From Ensifer sp. BR816 (lineage in GTDB: Bacteria; Pseudomonadota; Alphaproteobacteria; Rhizobiales; Rhizobiaceae), in NCBI RefSeq assembly GCF_000378985.1, contig NZ_KB905370.1, positions 4,586,799-4,650,798 of the forward strand: 64,000 nt of DNA, read 5' to 3'. The notes below the pieces were generated by a model. That model was not told the DNA's origin. It ran no database searches and worked only from the letters and a program-made list of their open reading frames with translations. The position numbers and the translations under genes are program-made. Shown piece after piece: positions 51,650 through 59,820 of this stretch. Position 1 is the first letter of the stretch. The number at the start of each line of letters is the position of its first letter.

Positions 51650-53146
51650 GTGAAGCCAACTCCCGCGCAAAAAACAACTCCGATTGTCTCTCCCGCCTCG
51701 GCTGCCGTAGTTCGAGATGCTCCTACGCAACTGTTCATCGGCGGTCTATGGGTTTCTGCAAAAGAAGACCGCACCTTTGAAGTGGTAGATCCGTCGACCG
51801 GAGATGTGATCGCCACCGTTTCCGATGGCGATATCGCCGATGGAATATCCGCAGTCGACGCAGCGGAAAAGGCCGCAGCGGCTTGGAAGGCGACCTCGCC
51901 GCGGCGTCGCTCGGACGTTTTGATGAAGTGTTTTCACCTTGTGCTCGAACAGGCCGAATGGTTGGCACAACTGATCACCGTGGAAAACGGCAAGGCACTC
52001 GCGGACGCCAGGTCGGAGGTCTCCTATGCCGCCGAATTTTTCCGCTGGTACGCGGAAGAAGCTGTACGGGCGCCGGGCGAATTCGGACCTGCCCCCTCCG
52101 GCGCCAATCAGATCATCGTCAACCACGAGCCGATTGGTATCGCCGTGTTGGTGACGCCCTGGAACTTCCCCGCGGCAATGGCGACCCGGAAGATCGCGCC
52201 GGCACTGGCCGCGGGCTGCACATGCATCCTGAAGCCCGCAGCGGAGACGCCGCTGACGGCACTGGCGATCGGCGAAATCATGCGGCAGGCAGGCGTTCCT
52301 GCCGGAGCGGTCAACATCGTGACAACGAGGAAAGCGGGCCCCGTGGTCAGCGCCATGCTGCATGACAAGCGGGTACGGAAGCTATCGTTCACCGGCTCGA
52401 CAGGCGTCGGCCGGACACTGCTGCGCGAGGCTGCGGACCAGGTTGTCAGTTGTTCGATGGAACTCGGCGGCAATGCGCCCTTCGTTGTATTCGACGATGC
52501 CGACCTCGAGACGGCCGTCGCCGGAGCAATGGTTGCCAAGATGCGCAACGGCGGCGAGGCATGCACTGCTGCGAACCGCTTCTATGTCCAGAAGGGGATT
52601 TTGGCGGACTTCACGCGCCGGTTCGCGGAAGAGATGGCCGCGCTTAAGGTCGGACCAGGACTGGCCGCGGACACGCAGCTTGGGCCACTGATCACCGAGG
52701 CCGCGGTCGCCAAGGTAGAACGCCTGGTGGACGACGCCGTTGCCAAGGGAGCCCGACTGGTTACCGGCGGTAGCCGGTCGAACGGCGACGGCTTCTACTA
52801 TCCGCCTACTGTACTGGCAGACGTTTCTCCCGATGCCGAGATCCTTCGCGAAGAAATCTTCGGGCCTGTTGCGCCAGTCATTGCATTTGAGACTGAGGAC
52901 GAGGTCATCCAGATGGCGAACGACACCGAATACGGGCTGGTGTCCTATGTGTTCAGCAGCGACCTTAAACGCGCGCTTGCGGTCTCCGGACGGCTGGAAA
53001 GCGGCATGGTCGGAATCAACCGAGGCGTCGTCTCCGACGCTGCGGCCCCATTCGGCGGCATGAAGCAGAGCGGCCTCGGCCGCGAGGGAAGCCACCACGG
53101 CATGCTCGAATATCTCGAAACAAAATACATCGCCGCAAGCTGGTAG
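51650..53146 (+). CDS. NAD(P)-dependent semialdehyde dehydrogenase (GabD-like)
   Basis: The 498-residue ALDH shows QLFIGGLWVSAKEDRTFEVV, VLVTPWNFPAAMATRKIAPA, the FTGSTGVGRTL cofactor loop, the catalytic glutamate in MELGGNAP and cysteine in NGGEACTAANRF, and C-terminal AAPFGGMKQSGLGREGSHHG. It is of succinate-semialdehyde-dehydrogenase type. GTG 51650 is preferred since GAGGTG lies six bases upstream, and earlier starts at 51617 or 51641 would fall in or abut the operator region shared with 34.2 kb. It probably oxidises the aldehyde from the transaminase or oxidases. Confidence 0.9.
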   Translation: MKPTPAQKTTPIVSPASAAVVRDAPTQLFIGGLWVSAKEDRTFEVVDPSTGDVIATVSDGDIADGISAVDAAEKAAAAWKATSPRRRSDVLMKCFHLVLEQAEWLAQLITVENGKALADARSEVSYAAEFFRWYAEEAVRAPGEFGPAPSGANQIIVNHEPIGIAVLVTPWNFPAAMATRKIAPALAAGCTCILKPAAETPLTALAIGEIMRQAGVPAGAVNIVTTRKAGPVVSAMLHDKRVRKLSFTGSTGVGRTLLREAADQVVSCSMELGGNAPFVVFDDADLETAVAGAMVAKMRNGGEACTAANRFYVQKGILADFTRRFAEEMAALKVGPGLAADTQLGPLITEAAVAKVERLVDDAVAKGARLVTGGSRSNGDGFYYPPTVLADVSPDAEILREEIFGPVAPVIAFETEDEVIQMANDTEYGLVSYVFSSDLKRALAVSGRLESGMVGINRGVVSDAAAPFGGMKQSGLGREGSHHGMLEYLETKYIAASW

Positions 53147-53273
53147 GCACCCTGCGATCCTGACCGCTTCCTTCTACCGTTATTGACAATCTCGTACCGC
53201 GGGGCCGACGCGCATCCATCTTGTCTAACGACGACGCGGATTTGCTTTCACTCAGGTAAAAATGGAGAACCAG

Positions 53274-53627
53274 ATGTCACTACTCAAATTGATCGACCCG
53301 AATCCTTCGTTCGAACCGAAGCACGCGACCCCCGCGCCGGATCGGCTTATCGCGGGCGCACCCGCCTTCAAAACTTGGGCGCAGGACAGCGACAAAGAGG
53401 GCAAGGTGAATACCGGCGTCTGGGAGGCCACTCCCGGCGAGACGCACTCCATCAAGGGCGAAACCTTTGAATTCTGCCATATCCTGCAGGGAGTGGTCGA
53501 GCTGACAGAGAAGGGCAAGGAGCCGGTCATTTATCGCGCAGGCGACAGCTTCGTGATGAAGCCTGGCTATGTCGGGGTCTGGAAGACGATCGAGACGGTG
53601 CGGAAAATCTACGTCACCGTCACTTAA
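53274..53627 (+). CDS. Cupin-domain protein (DUF861/EutQ-like), paralogue 2
   Basis: The 117-residue cupin starts MSLLKLIDPNPSFEPKHATP and has GVWEATPGETHSIKGETFEF and DSFVMKPGYVGVWKTIETVR. By eye it is identical at about 101 of 117 residues to the cupin at 54921-55274 on the other strand, and the upstream 60 bp are also conserved, so the two form an inverted duplication. It lies 127 bp after the semialdehyde dehydrogenase. Confidence 0.87.
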   Translation: MSLLKLIDPNPSFEPKHATPAPDRLIAGAPAFKTWAQDSDKEGKVNTGVWEATPGETHSIKGETFEFCHILQGVVELTEKGKEPVIYRAGDSFVMKPGYVGVWKTIETVRKIYVTVT

Positions 53628-53808
53628 TCGTTGCACCAAAGAGACCGTTCCGACGCACATTGCTTTCGATTTTTACGGCGGCGACGGGGCGACCTGGCAG
53701 AGGAGGTCTGTCGGGTCGGCAATGTCCAAAATGCTTGGGCGGATTGTTCGCCCAAGCGTCTCTCAAACCCAGCTCGTGTTTCCAGCAGTATCCCTAGGAG
53801 ATATTCAG

Positions 53809-54660
53809 TCAGCCGAGAGCCTGGCTGGCCAGGACGAAAGTTCGAACCTCCGGCGTTTTCGACTCGCCTGTAGCACCTCGAGCCATCGCAACGACTCCGC
53901 CCTCGTGAGGCAGCCCCCAGCGGGCGAGCAGCGACGAAAGGCGGCTCTGTTCAGGGATGTCGATGCGCACGAAACGACCTTCCTTCCCGGAGAGGATAAA
54001 GGCAATCAGATCCCTCGCCTGTTCGGCGTTTTCTGCCACGACTGGCCCGACGACTTCGCCCATTCCGAAAGATCGCGTGGCCGCGAAGGCGACGATATTG
54101 TCACCCTTCCGGACAACGGCAAACGGCCCCTCCTTCGCCAGCGCATCGTGGAGCGCGCCGCGATCGGCGCCGAAAGCCGCACGGTCGAGCGCTTTGATTG
54201 CCGGCATGGCGTCGCCGGGCCCGAACCACCCGACATTTTCAGGTGTATCGACCTGACCAACGACACCCTGATGGCGGACGACTTGATGAGTCGCAACGAA
54301 GCCCAGCTTTTCATAAAGAGGCAAGCCGTCACTCGTTGCCGTCAAACGGCATTCCCGATCCCCGGCGAGTTCGATCACGGCGCTGGTCAATTTTCTTCCA
54401 AGTCCCCGGCCGCGCTGGCTTTCGTCGACAATAATCATGTTGATGGCTGAGCAGGTATTGCCGAAGGGAGTCATGAGAGCCGTGCCCACAACCCGGTCGC
54501 CCGCGAGGGCAACGCGTCCCTCGCTTAGCGACCATATCATTTCCCAGTCTTCCCTCCTGTGCGCCCAGCCTGCTGCCCGCGACAGCGCTACGGCACCATC
54601 CAGATGGTGAGCCTCGAAAGGCGCGAGAGTAACCGTTTCCGTTTGCATGGGTTGATCCAT
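53809..54660 (-). CDS. GNAT-family N-acetyltransferase, two-domain (copy B)
   Basis: From ATG 54660 the 283-residue product reads MDQPMQTETVTLAPFEAHHL; GTG 54681 is an alternative start. The GNAT core is VVGTALMTPFGNTCSAINMI, IVDESQRGRGLGRKLTSAVI and GLPLYEKLGF, with a second half FAVVRKGDNIVAFAATRSF and RFVRIDIPEQ. It is the paralogue of the 17448 gene. It sits between the two inverted cupin copies. Confidence 0.82.
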   Translation of the reverse strand: MDQPMQTETVTLAPFEAHHLDGAVALSRAAGWAHRREDWEMIWSLSEGRVALAGDRVVGTALMTPFGNTCSAINMIIVDESQRGRGLGRKLTSAVIELAGDRECRLTATSDGLPLYEKLGFVATHQVVRHQGVVGQVDTPENVGWFGPGDAMPAIKALDRAAFGADRGALHDALAKEGPFAVVRKGDNIVAFAATRSFGMGEVVGPVVAENAEQARDLIAFILSGKEGRFVRIDIPEQSRLSSLLARWGLPHEGGVVAMARGATGESKTPEVRTFVLASQALG

Positions 54661-54812
54661 TTCGTTGGTCTCTAAGCTCACCTTGGAACAGCAGCGGCGG
54701 GTTGTCGCGATGCCGGGTGAAGCATTGAAGTTTCAGGCTGTAGCGCGACAGCAGCGATGCATGAGGCCTTGAAGCGGTTTTCGCTGCGAGGGCGAGCCGG
54801 ATTTGCAAGACG

Positions 54813-54837
54813 GAATGGGCGGATAAACCGCCCATTC
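54813..54837. terminator. Hairpin between GNAT and cupin genes
   Basis: GAATGGGCGG (54813-54822) pairs perfectly with 54828-54837 across an ATAAA loop. There is no T-tract. It lies downstream of the minus-strand cupin gene and may end its transcript. Confidence 0.5.
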
Positions 54838-54920
54838 AATTCGTGATTGCCGGATCGCTCCGTTCCTGCCCTGAAATTAGGAACAATGCACGTCGAGCAA
54901 GCATCCCCTCGCTCAAAGGA

Positions 54921-55274
54921 TCAGATGACTGTGACGAAGATTTTCCGCACCGTCTCAATTGTCTTCCAGACCCCGACATAGCCGGGCTTCATCACGAAGC
55001 TGTCGCCCGCGCGATAGATGACCGGCTCCTTACCCTTCTCAGTCAACTCGATCACACCATGGACGAGGTGGCAAAATTCAAACGTTTCGCCCTTGATGGA
55101 GTGCGTCTCACCGGGCGTCGCCTCGAAAACGCCGGTATTGACACTGCCCTCCTTGGCGGTGTCCTGCAACCAGGTCTTGAAAGCGGGGCTGCCGGCGATC
55201 AGGCGATCCGGCTCGGCAGTCCTATGCTTCGGTTCAAACGATGGATTCGGGTCGATGGTTTTCAGTAGTGACAT
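54921..55274 (-). CDS. Cupin-domain protein (DUF861/EutQ-like), paralogue 3
   Basis: This 117-residue protein starts MSLLKTIDPNPSFEPKHRTA and keeps both cupin motifs (GVFEATPGETHSIKGETFEF and DSFVMKPGYVGVWKTIETVR). It is the inverted duplicate of the cupin at 53274. Just upstream lies a RidA gene remnant. The role is unknown; these small cupins often accompany amino-acid oxidation clusters. Confidence 0.87.
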   Translation of the reverse strand: MSLLKTIDPNPSFEPKHRTAEPDRLIAGSPAFKTWLQDTAKEGSVNTGVFEATPGETHSIKGETFEFCHLVHGVIELTEKGKEPVIYRAGDSFVMKPGYVGVWKTIETVRKIFVTVI

Positions 55275-55335
55275 CTAGTTCTCCGTTTTTTACCTGAGTG
55301 AAAGTGATATCCGCGTCGTCGTTAGAAGCGGATGC

Positions 55336-55410
55336 ATGACGGCTATCGCATCGACTTCGACGAGATAGCCATAGGGAAAACTCTGCCTGGAAGCTCTCGT
55401 GCCGCCGACT
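55336..55410 (-). pseudogene. RidA 3' remnant
   Basis: Bases 55336-55374 match the 3' part of the RidA gene at 58172-58210 at 38 of 39 positions, and the reverse strand encodes PYGYLVEVDAIAVM. The rest of the gene is absent. This shows that a segment of the RidA region was copied next to the cupin. Confidence 0.75.
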
Positions 55411-55411
55411 G

Positions 55412-56398
55412 TCACTTGCTTACCGTCACCGTCGGTGTCTCACCGGCCAGTACTTTCATGAAGATCTCGGCGTCCACATTTGCGCCGCTGAGGATTAGCC
55501 CGACCTTCTTGCAGCGCATGGCAGAGGCTTCCTTGAGGAGCGCCGCAAGCGGTGCGGCGCCGGCACCCTCGGCGACATTGTGGGTGGCGCGGTAGATGAG
55601 GCGCATCGCTTCGGCGATCTCCTCGTCGCTGACGGCGACGATTCGCGAGGCGCCCTTCGAGTAGATTGCGAAAGCGTCTTCGACGGGTATGCGCACGGCC
55701 ATGCCGTCGGCGAAAGTCAGCGCCGTTTCGGTTTCTATCAACCGTCCGGCCTCGAAGGAAAGCTTCGCGGCCGGCGCGTGCGCCGAAACGACGCCGATCA
55801 CTTCCGTCTTCAGGCCCAGGGCCTCGCGCGCGGCGATGACGCCGCAAATCCCCGAACCGCAGCCGATGGGCACATAGACGGCATTGAGATCAGGCACCGC
55901 GCTAAAGAGTTCCAACCCGTAGGTCGCGACACCCCGGACGATCTCCTCATGAAAGGGCGGCACCAGGAAGAGACCGGTTTCGGCGGCAAGGCGCCGGGCT
56001 TCGGCACGGGCCTCGTCGAAGTCGCGGCCGTACTCGATGACCTCGCCGCCAAAGCCCCGCATGACTGCGTTCTTCTCGACGGAATTGCCGTGCGGGACCA
56101 CGATTTTGGCGGCAAGACCGGCTGCCCGGGCGGCACGGGCCTGGCTCTGGCCATGATTGCCGCGCGTCGCCGTGACGATCCCTCTGGTCGGACTCCCGCT
56201 GCGGCGGAGCCAATCCATGAAGGTGATTCCGCCGCGGACCTTGAAAGCGCCGGCCGGCGTATGGTTCTCGTGCTTGATCCAGACCACGGCCCCTGCCTTT
56301 TCCGAAATCTGCGGCCATGCATATTGCGGAGTGGGTGACATATACCGATAGACGAGTGCGGCGGCTTCCTCGAGGTCCTTGCTTGCGAACAGATGCAT
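55412..56398 (-). CDS. Threonine/serine dehydratase-family PLP enzyme (copy 3)
   Basis: The 328-residue protein starts MHLFASKDLEEAAALVYRYM after AAGGAAGG. It has the lysine in TPAGAFKVRGGITF, TATRGNHGQSQARAAR, the phosphate loop VPIGCGSGICGV (with Cys-Gly-Ser replacing the common Gly run) and LILSGANVDAEIF. It is fold-type II, of the threonine/3-hydroxyaspartate/phenylserine dehydratase group, and distinct from both EutB-like copies. No OCD-family partner follows. A 375-bp structured-looking leader lies upstream. Confidence 0.87.
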   Translation of the reverse strand: MHLFASKDLEEAAALVYRYMSPTPQYAWPQISEKAGAVVWIKHENHTPAGAFKVRGGITFMDWLRRSGSPTRGIVTATRGNHGQSQARAARAAGLAAKIVVPHGNSVEKNAVMRGFGGEVIEYGRDFDEARAEARRLAAETGLFLVPPFHEEIVRGVATYGLELFSAVPDLNAVYVPIGCGSGICGVIAAREALGLKTEVIGVVSAHAPAAKLSFEAGRLIETETALTFADGMAVRIPVEDAFAIYSKGASRIVAVSDEEIAEAMRLIYRATHNVAEGAGAAPLAALLKEASAMRCKKVGLILSGANVDAEIFMKVLAGETPTVTVSK

Positions 56399-56773
56399 GC
56401 CTTGCTTCCTTGTTTCTTCGACGCGTAACCAGCGTCGTTTATCAGCCAATATCGGTGGTGAGGTCACTGCCACCTACGGCATCTCCGCCATAATCCGCCC
56501 GGTCCTCTACTCTCGCCTGGGTATTGCATCAGCTTCCCAGGTTCGGGCCCGTCAGGCGGGATGGGCGCCTTCCATTGGGGCGCACGAGACTCCACCTCCG
56601 ATTCGGGGCTTCTTCAAGCAAGTATGGGACAGGCCCTGCCTTGGCAGTCTTTCCGCGGTCCCGACTGCCCATTCGGGTCTGCATGCCCGCGTCGCCGGGA
56701 CAGGTGACACATCGGGGCTCCTCGCCCAGGCGAAATCTGTTGCGCCGACCTCACACGAGCTTCATCTACACCA
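56399..56773 (-). other. Long non-coding leader with multiple hairpins
   Basis: The 375 bp upstream of the dehydratase hold no recognisable gene but several inverted repeats: GGCAGTC/GACTGCC and GTCCCG/CGGGAC at about 56643-56702, GCGCC/GGCGC near 56570 and CTGGG/CCCAG near 56517-56540. In minus orientation this would be the 5' leader of the dehydratase mRNA. I could not match it to a known riboswitch. Confidence 0.4.
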
Positions 56774-58096
56774 TCAAATTCCGCCCACCTTGATTCTGGA
56801 GCCGTCAAAGAAGCGCGACAGCCGGAAGGGCGTGGGGTCGACACAGGGTGTATCATTGGCAACCAGGTCGGCTGCCAGGCGGCCGATGCCCGGCCCGAGC
56901 CCGAAGCCGTGGCCGGAACCGCCCGCGGCCAGGTAAAGACCTTTCAACCCATCGGCCTGCGAGATGACCGGTACCGCGTCCGGCGTACAATCCACATAGC
57001 CTCCCCAACTGTCGGCGACTTCGATGCCCGTCAGTGCAGGGAACTGGTTTGTGACACCTTTCAGAATAGCCGCGATCGTGCGGCGGCTCGGCGCCGGGTC
57101 AAGAACGCGCATCCGCTCGAACGGCGACGTCGTGTCGCTATTCCAGCTAGCGAATGCCTCCGGACCACGAAAGAAGGACCCGTTGATGCCTATTTGCACC
57201 GCTTTCAGACGCTTCATGAACATCGGCATGAACGAGCGGGCGTAGCGAAGGCCTTGTGGAGTGATATCCAATGTAGCCCTGCCGCTGATCGCAAGCGTGT
57301 AGCTGCCATCCAACCGGCGGGTCAACGCGCACTCCGGCGTATAGATCGCCTCACCCAGGTCCGTTGTGGGTCGGGTACGCAGCGCCGTCTGGCGCACGCT
57401 CGCCTGCGGGAACAGGACGCCGTACTGGTGACAAAACATCGACGTCCAGGCACCACCGGCGCAAAGAACGGCTTGCGTCCGGATGGTCCCCTTTTCCGTG
57501 ATAACCCCCGCCACCGCTCCATCGACCATCTCGAGGCCTCGGGCAGCGCATTCCTGGTGGATCGTCGCCCCAAATTTGCGAGCGCCGTTCGCGATAGTCG
57601 GCGCGGCGATCGCGGGCTCGGCCTTGCCGTCATTGATGGAATGGACCCCGCCAAGCCATTGGCGGCCTTTCGCCGGAATTGCGGCAGCCGCTTCCCTGGC
57701 GCTCAGCATCTTCGTATTGACGTTGAACGGGCGGGCCGTCTCACGCCATGCTTCCCATTCCGCCAGCTGCTTCGGATTGTCCGTGGCGTAAAGCAGACCG
57801 CATCGGCGGAAGCCGACGTCGTCACCGATCTTCGCCGCGAACTCATCCCAAGCTTGCAACGCGATGCCTGAGAGCGGCAACTCGCGCGCATCCCGCATCT
57901 GCCGCCGGCACCAACCAAAGTTGCGGCTCGACTGCTCGCAGCCGACATGGCCTTTTTCGACCAGAGCGACGGACAGTCCCCGCTCTGCGAGAAAGAAAGC
58001 TGCCGTTGCACCGACGATGCCGCCGCCGATGACGACGACATCCGCCTGGGCGGGAAGCTCTTGATCGTTCTGTATGCGTTTGACGATTGGAGACAT
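56774..58096 (-). CDS. FAD-dependent D-amino acid/glycine oxidase-like (copy 2)
   Basis: From ATG 58096 the 440-residue protein reads MSPIVKRIQNDQELPAQADV, with VVVIGGGIVGATAAFFLAER, SSRNFGWCRRQMRDARELPL, GGVHSINDGKAEPAIAAPTI and LYLAAGGSGHGFGLGPGIGR. It is the paralogue of the 41293 enzyme. It is the third gene of an aldolase-RidA-oxidase operon, 29 bp after RidA, which can hydrolyse the imine products of such oxidases. Confidence 0.88.
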   Translation of the reverse strand: MSPIVKRIQNDQELPAQADVVVIGGGIVGATAAFFLAERGLSVALVEKGHVGCEQSSRNFGWCRRQMRDARELPLSGIALQAWDEFAAKIGDDVGFRRCGLLYATDNPKQLAEWEAWRETARPFNVNTKMLSAREAAAAIPAKGRQWLGGVHSINDGKAEPAIAAPTIANGARKFGATIHQECAARGLEMVDGAVAGVITEKGTIRTQAVLCAGGAWTSMFCHQYGVLFPQASVRQTALRTRPTTDLGEAIYTPECALTRRLDGSYTLAISGRATLDITPQGLRYARSFMPMFMKRLKAVQIGINGSFFRGPEAFASWNSDTTSPFERMRVLDPAPSRRTIAAILKGVTNQFPALTGIEVADSWGGYVDCTPDAVPVISQADGLKGLYLAAGGSGHGFGLGPGIGRLAADLVANDTPCVDPTPFRLSRFFDGSRIKVGGI

Positions 58097-58125
58097 GGGG
58101 GCTGACCTGAACTTTGGCGGCCGAT

Positions 58126-58551
58126 CTAAACGGCACTGTTTCCTGCCCCTCCGGCAGGAGCATCTGGGGCAATGACGGCTATCGCATCGACTTCGACGAG
58201 ATAACCATAGTGCAGTTCCGGCACCGGAACGACGGTGCGAGCCGGGCGGGAATCCCCTAGTCGCGCCGCATAAACCTGGTTGAAGCGGGGCCAATTGGCC
58301 ACGCCGACAATGTAGGCGGTCACCCTGACGAGATCGGCCGGGGTTCCGCCTGCGGCTTCCAGGATCGCCAGCAGGTTGTCGAGGGCCTGCACCGCCTGGG
58401 TCTCGAAGCTGTCGTCCGGCAGGGCTTCTCCACCCGGTCGGATCGGCAGCTGGCCCGAAATGTAGAGGTGCTGACCGACGAGCTTCGCTTGTGAGTAATG
58501 GCCCGCCGGGCTTGGCGCTCGATCGGTATTCACTGTCATGGATTTGGGCAT
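58126..58551 (-). CDS. RidA-family enamine/imine deaminase
   Basis: The 141-residue product starts MPKSMTVNTDRAPSPAGHYS. It has YSQAKLVGQHLYISGQLPI, QAVQALDNLLAILEAAGGTP, DLVRVTAYIV and the C-terminal EVDAIAVIAP; the usual arginine appears in DSRPARTVVPVPEL. RidA proteins release ammonia from reactive enamines or imines. The ATG overlaps the stop of the upstream aldolase-like gene by one base (TGATG), so translation is coupled. Confidence 0.92.
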   Translation of the reverse strand: MPKSMTVNTDRAPSPAGHYSQAKLVGQHLYISGQLPIRPGGEALPDDSFETQAVQALDNLLAILEAAGGTPADLVRVTAYIVGVANWPRFNQVYAARLGDSRPARTVVPVPELHYGYLVEVDAIAVIAPDAPAGGAGNSAV

Positions 58552-59729
58552 CACCAGCCTCCAAAGCGGGTCCAACGGGCCTCGACAGCGTGCGAGCGGC
58601 CGCGGACCACGTGATAGGTTTCGTGCTGCGCAGCGGTCGCACAGGCGTGATTCGGCAGGATCCGGACCCGGTCTCCGACCGCCAGATCCGGGAGTCGTGC
58701 ATTCGATCCGGGGCGCACCGCTATGATTCCATGTTCCTGGTTCGCGTCGGCAACGATGATGTCATGATAGGGCGTGCCATCCATGTCACAGACCAGGCCA
58801 TAGCCCTGGTCGACGGCCTGCTTGCCAGTGCCGCGGTCCCGCGACAGCGACATCCATCCGCCATCGGTTATGATCCAGCCTTTCTCGCGCTGGTGTCCGA
58901 TGACGGTTGCGAGCACGCTGAGCGCGATATCGTCGATTTGGCAAACACCAAGCCCAGCCATCACCAGGTCGAAGAAGACGAACACGCCCGCGCGGACTTC
59001 CGTCACTCCAGCGAGATCCGTCGCGTGATGGGCCGTCGGGGTCGAGCCGACGCTGACGACCGGGCACGGCAGCCCCGCGTTCCGCAAAATGCGCGCGGCC
59101 TCCACGACGGCCAATCGTTCCGTTTCCGCGTAGAGCCGCAGCGCCTCGACACCTCCGCCCTTATAGCTGTCGCCGGCATGGGTGAGCACGCCACGCAGCT
59201 CGGCACCTGCGGTCAACGCCTGCCCGATTTCCACCAGCTGCGCGTGATCAGTGGGTCGCACACCCGAGCGGTGGCCGTCGCAATCGATCTCGATCATGGC
59301 CGGGATGCGCGTCCCGGTCCGCCGAGACGCCTCGGCCACGGCTTGTGCCTGCTGAACAGTATCCAGAGTGACTACGAGATCGACGCCGTTCGCCCGCAGC
59401 TCCGCGACACGCTCGAGCTTCGCTGGGGCGATGCCGACCGCATAGACCATGTCCCGGATGCCTGCCGCCGCGAACTGTTCAGCCTCCTTCAGGGTAGAGA
59501 CGGTCGCCGGGCCCGCCGGCGAGCTCATTACCCGCCGCGCCACTTCGGTCGACTTCGCTGTTTTCAGATGCGGCCGGAGTGACACGTCCAAGGTGTCAAG
59601 GCGGCTCCTGAGCCGCCCGACGTTCCGATCCATCCGGTCTGCATCCAGGACCAAACAGGGTGTTTCCAAGTCCTCAAGGCGGGTCGAGGCGGCCAGCCGG
59701 GGGGTGGGGTCGGTCGTCGCTAGAGCCAT
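58551..59729 (-). CDS. D-threonine aldolase/D-serine dehydratase-like PLP protein (DSD1/BhcC type)
   Basis: From ATG 59729 the 392-residue protein has LEDLETPCLVLDADRMDRNV, the PLP lysine in LRPHLKTAKS, TVSTLKEAEQFAAAGIRDMV, MIEIDCDGHRSGV, and the C-terminal metal site PNHACATAAQHETYHVV. This is the fold-type III group of D-threonine aldolase, eukaryotic-type D-serine dehydratase and beta-hydroxyaspartate aldolase. It heads the operon with RidA and an FAD oxidase and is divergent from a LysR gene. It probably cleaves or dehydrates a 3-hydroxy amino acid. The exact substrate is unknown. Confidence 0.88.
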   Translation of the reverse strand: MALATTDPTPRLAASTRLEDLETPCLVLDADRMDRNVGRLRSRLDTLDVSLRPHLKTAKSTEVARRVMSSPAGPATVSTLKEAEQFAAAGIRDMVYAVGIAPAKLERVAELRANGVDLVVTLDTVQQAQAVAEASRRTGTRIPAMIEIDCDGHRSGVRPTDHAQLVEIGQALTAGAELRGVLTHAGDSYKGGGVEALRLYAETERLAVVEAARILRNAGLPCPVVSVGSTPTAHHATDLAGVTEVRAGVFVFFDLVMAGLGVCQIDDIALSVLATVIGHQREKGWIITDGGWMSLSRDRGTGKQAVDQGYGLVCDMDGTPYHDIIVADANQEHGIIAVRPGSNARLPDLAVGDRVRILPNHACATAAQHETYHVVRGRSHAVEARWTRFGGW

Positions 59730-59820
59730 GAATCTGATCTCCAATTTGGATTTCACCTTGCAATCAAACCATGAAGATGACAATTAATGACTGGTGAATG
59801 TTCGCTTCAGGTGCTGATTA

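Noticed and set aside
56500..56710. Glycine, TPP or cobalamin riboswitch in the leader
   Set aside because: I compared the conserved boxes from memory and none matched; only the general hairpin structure is reported.
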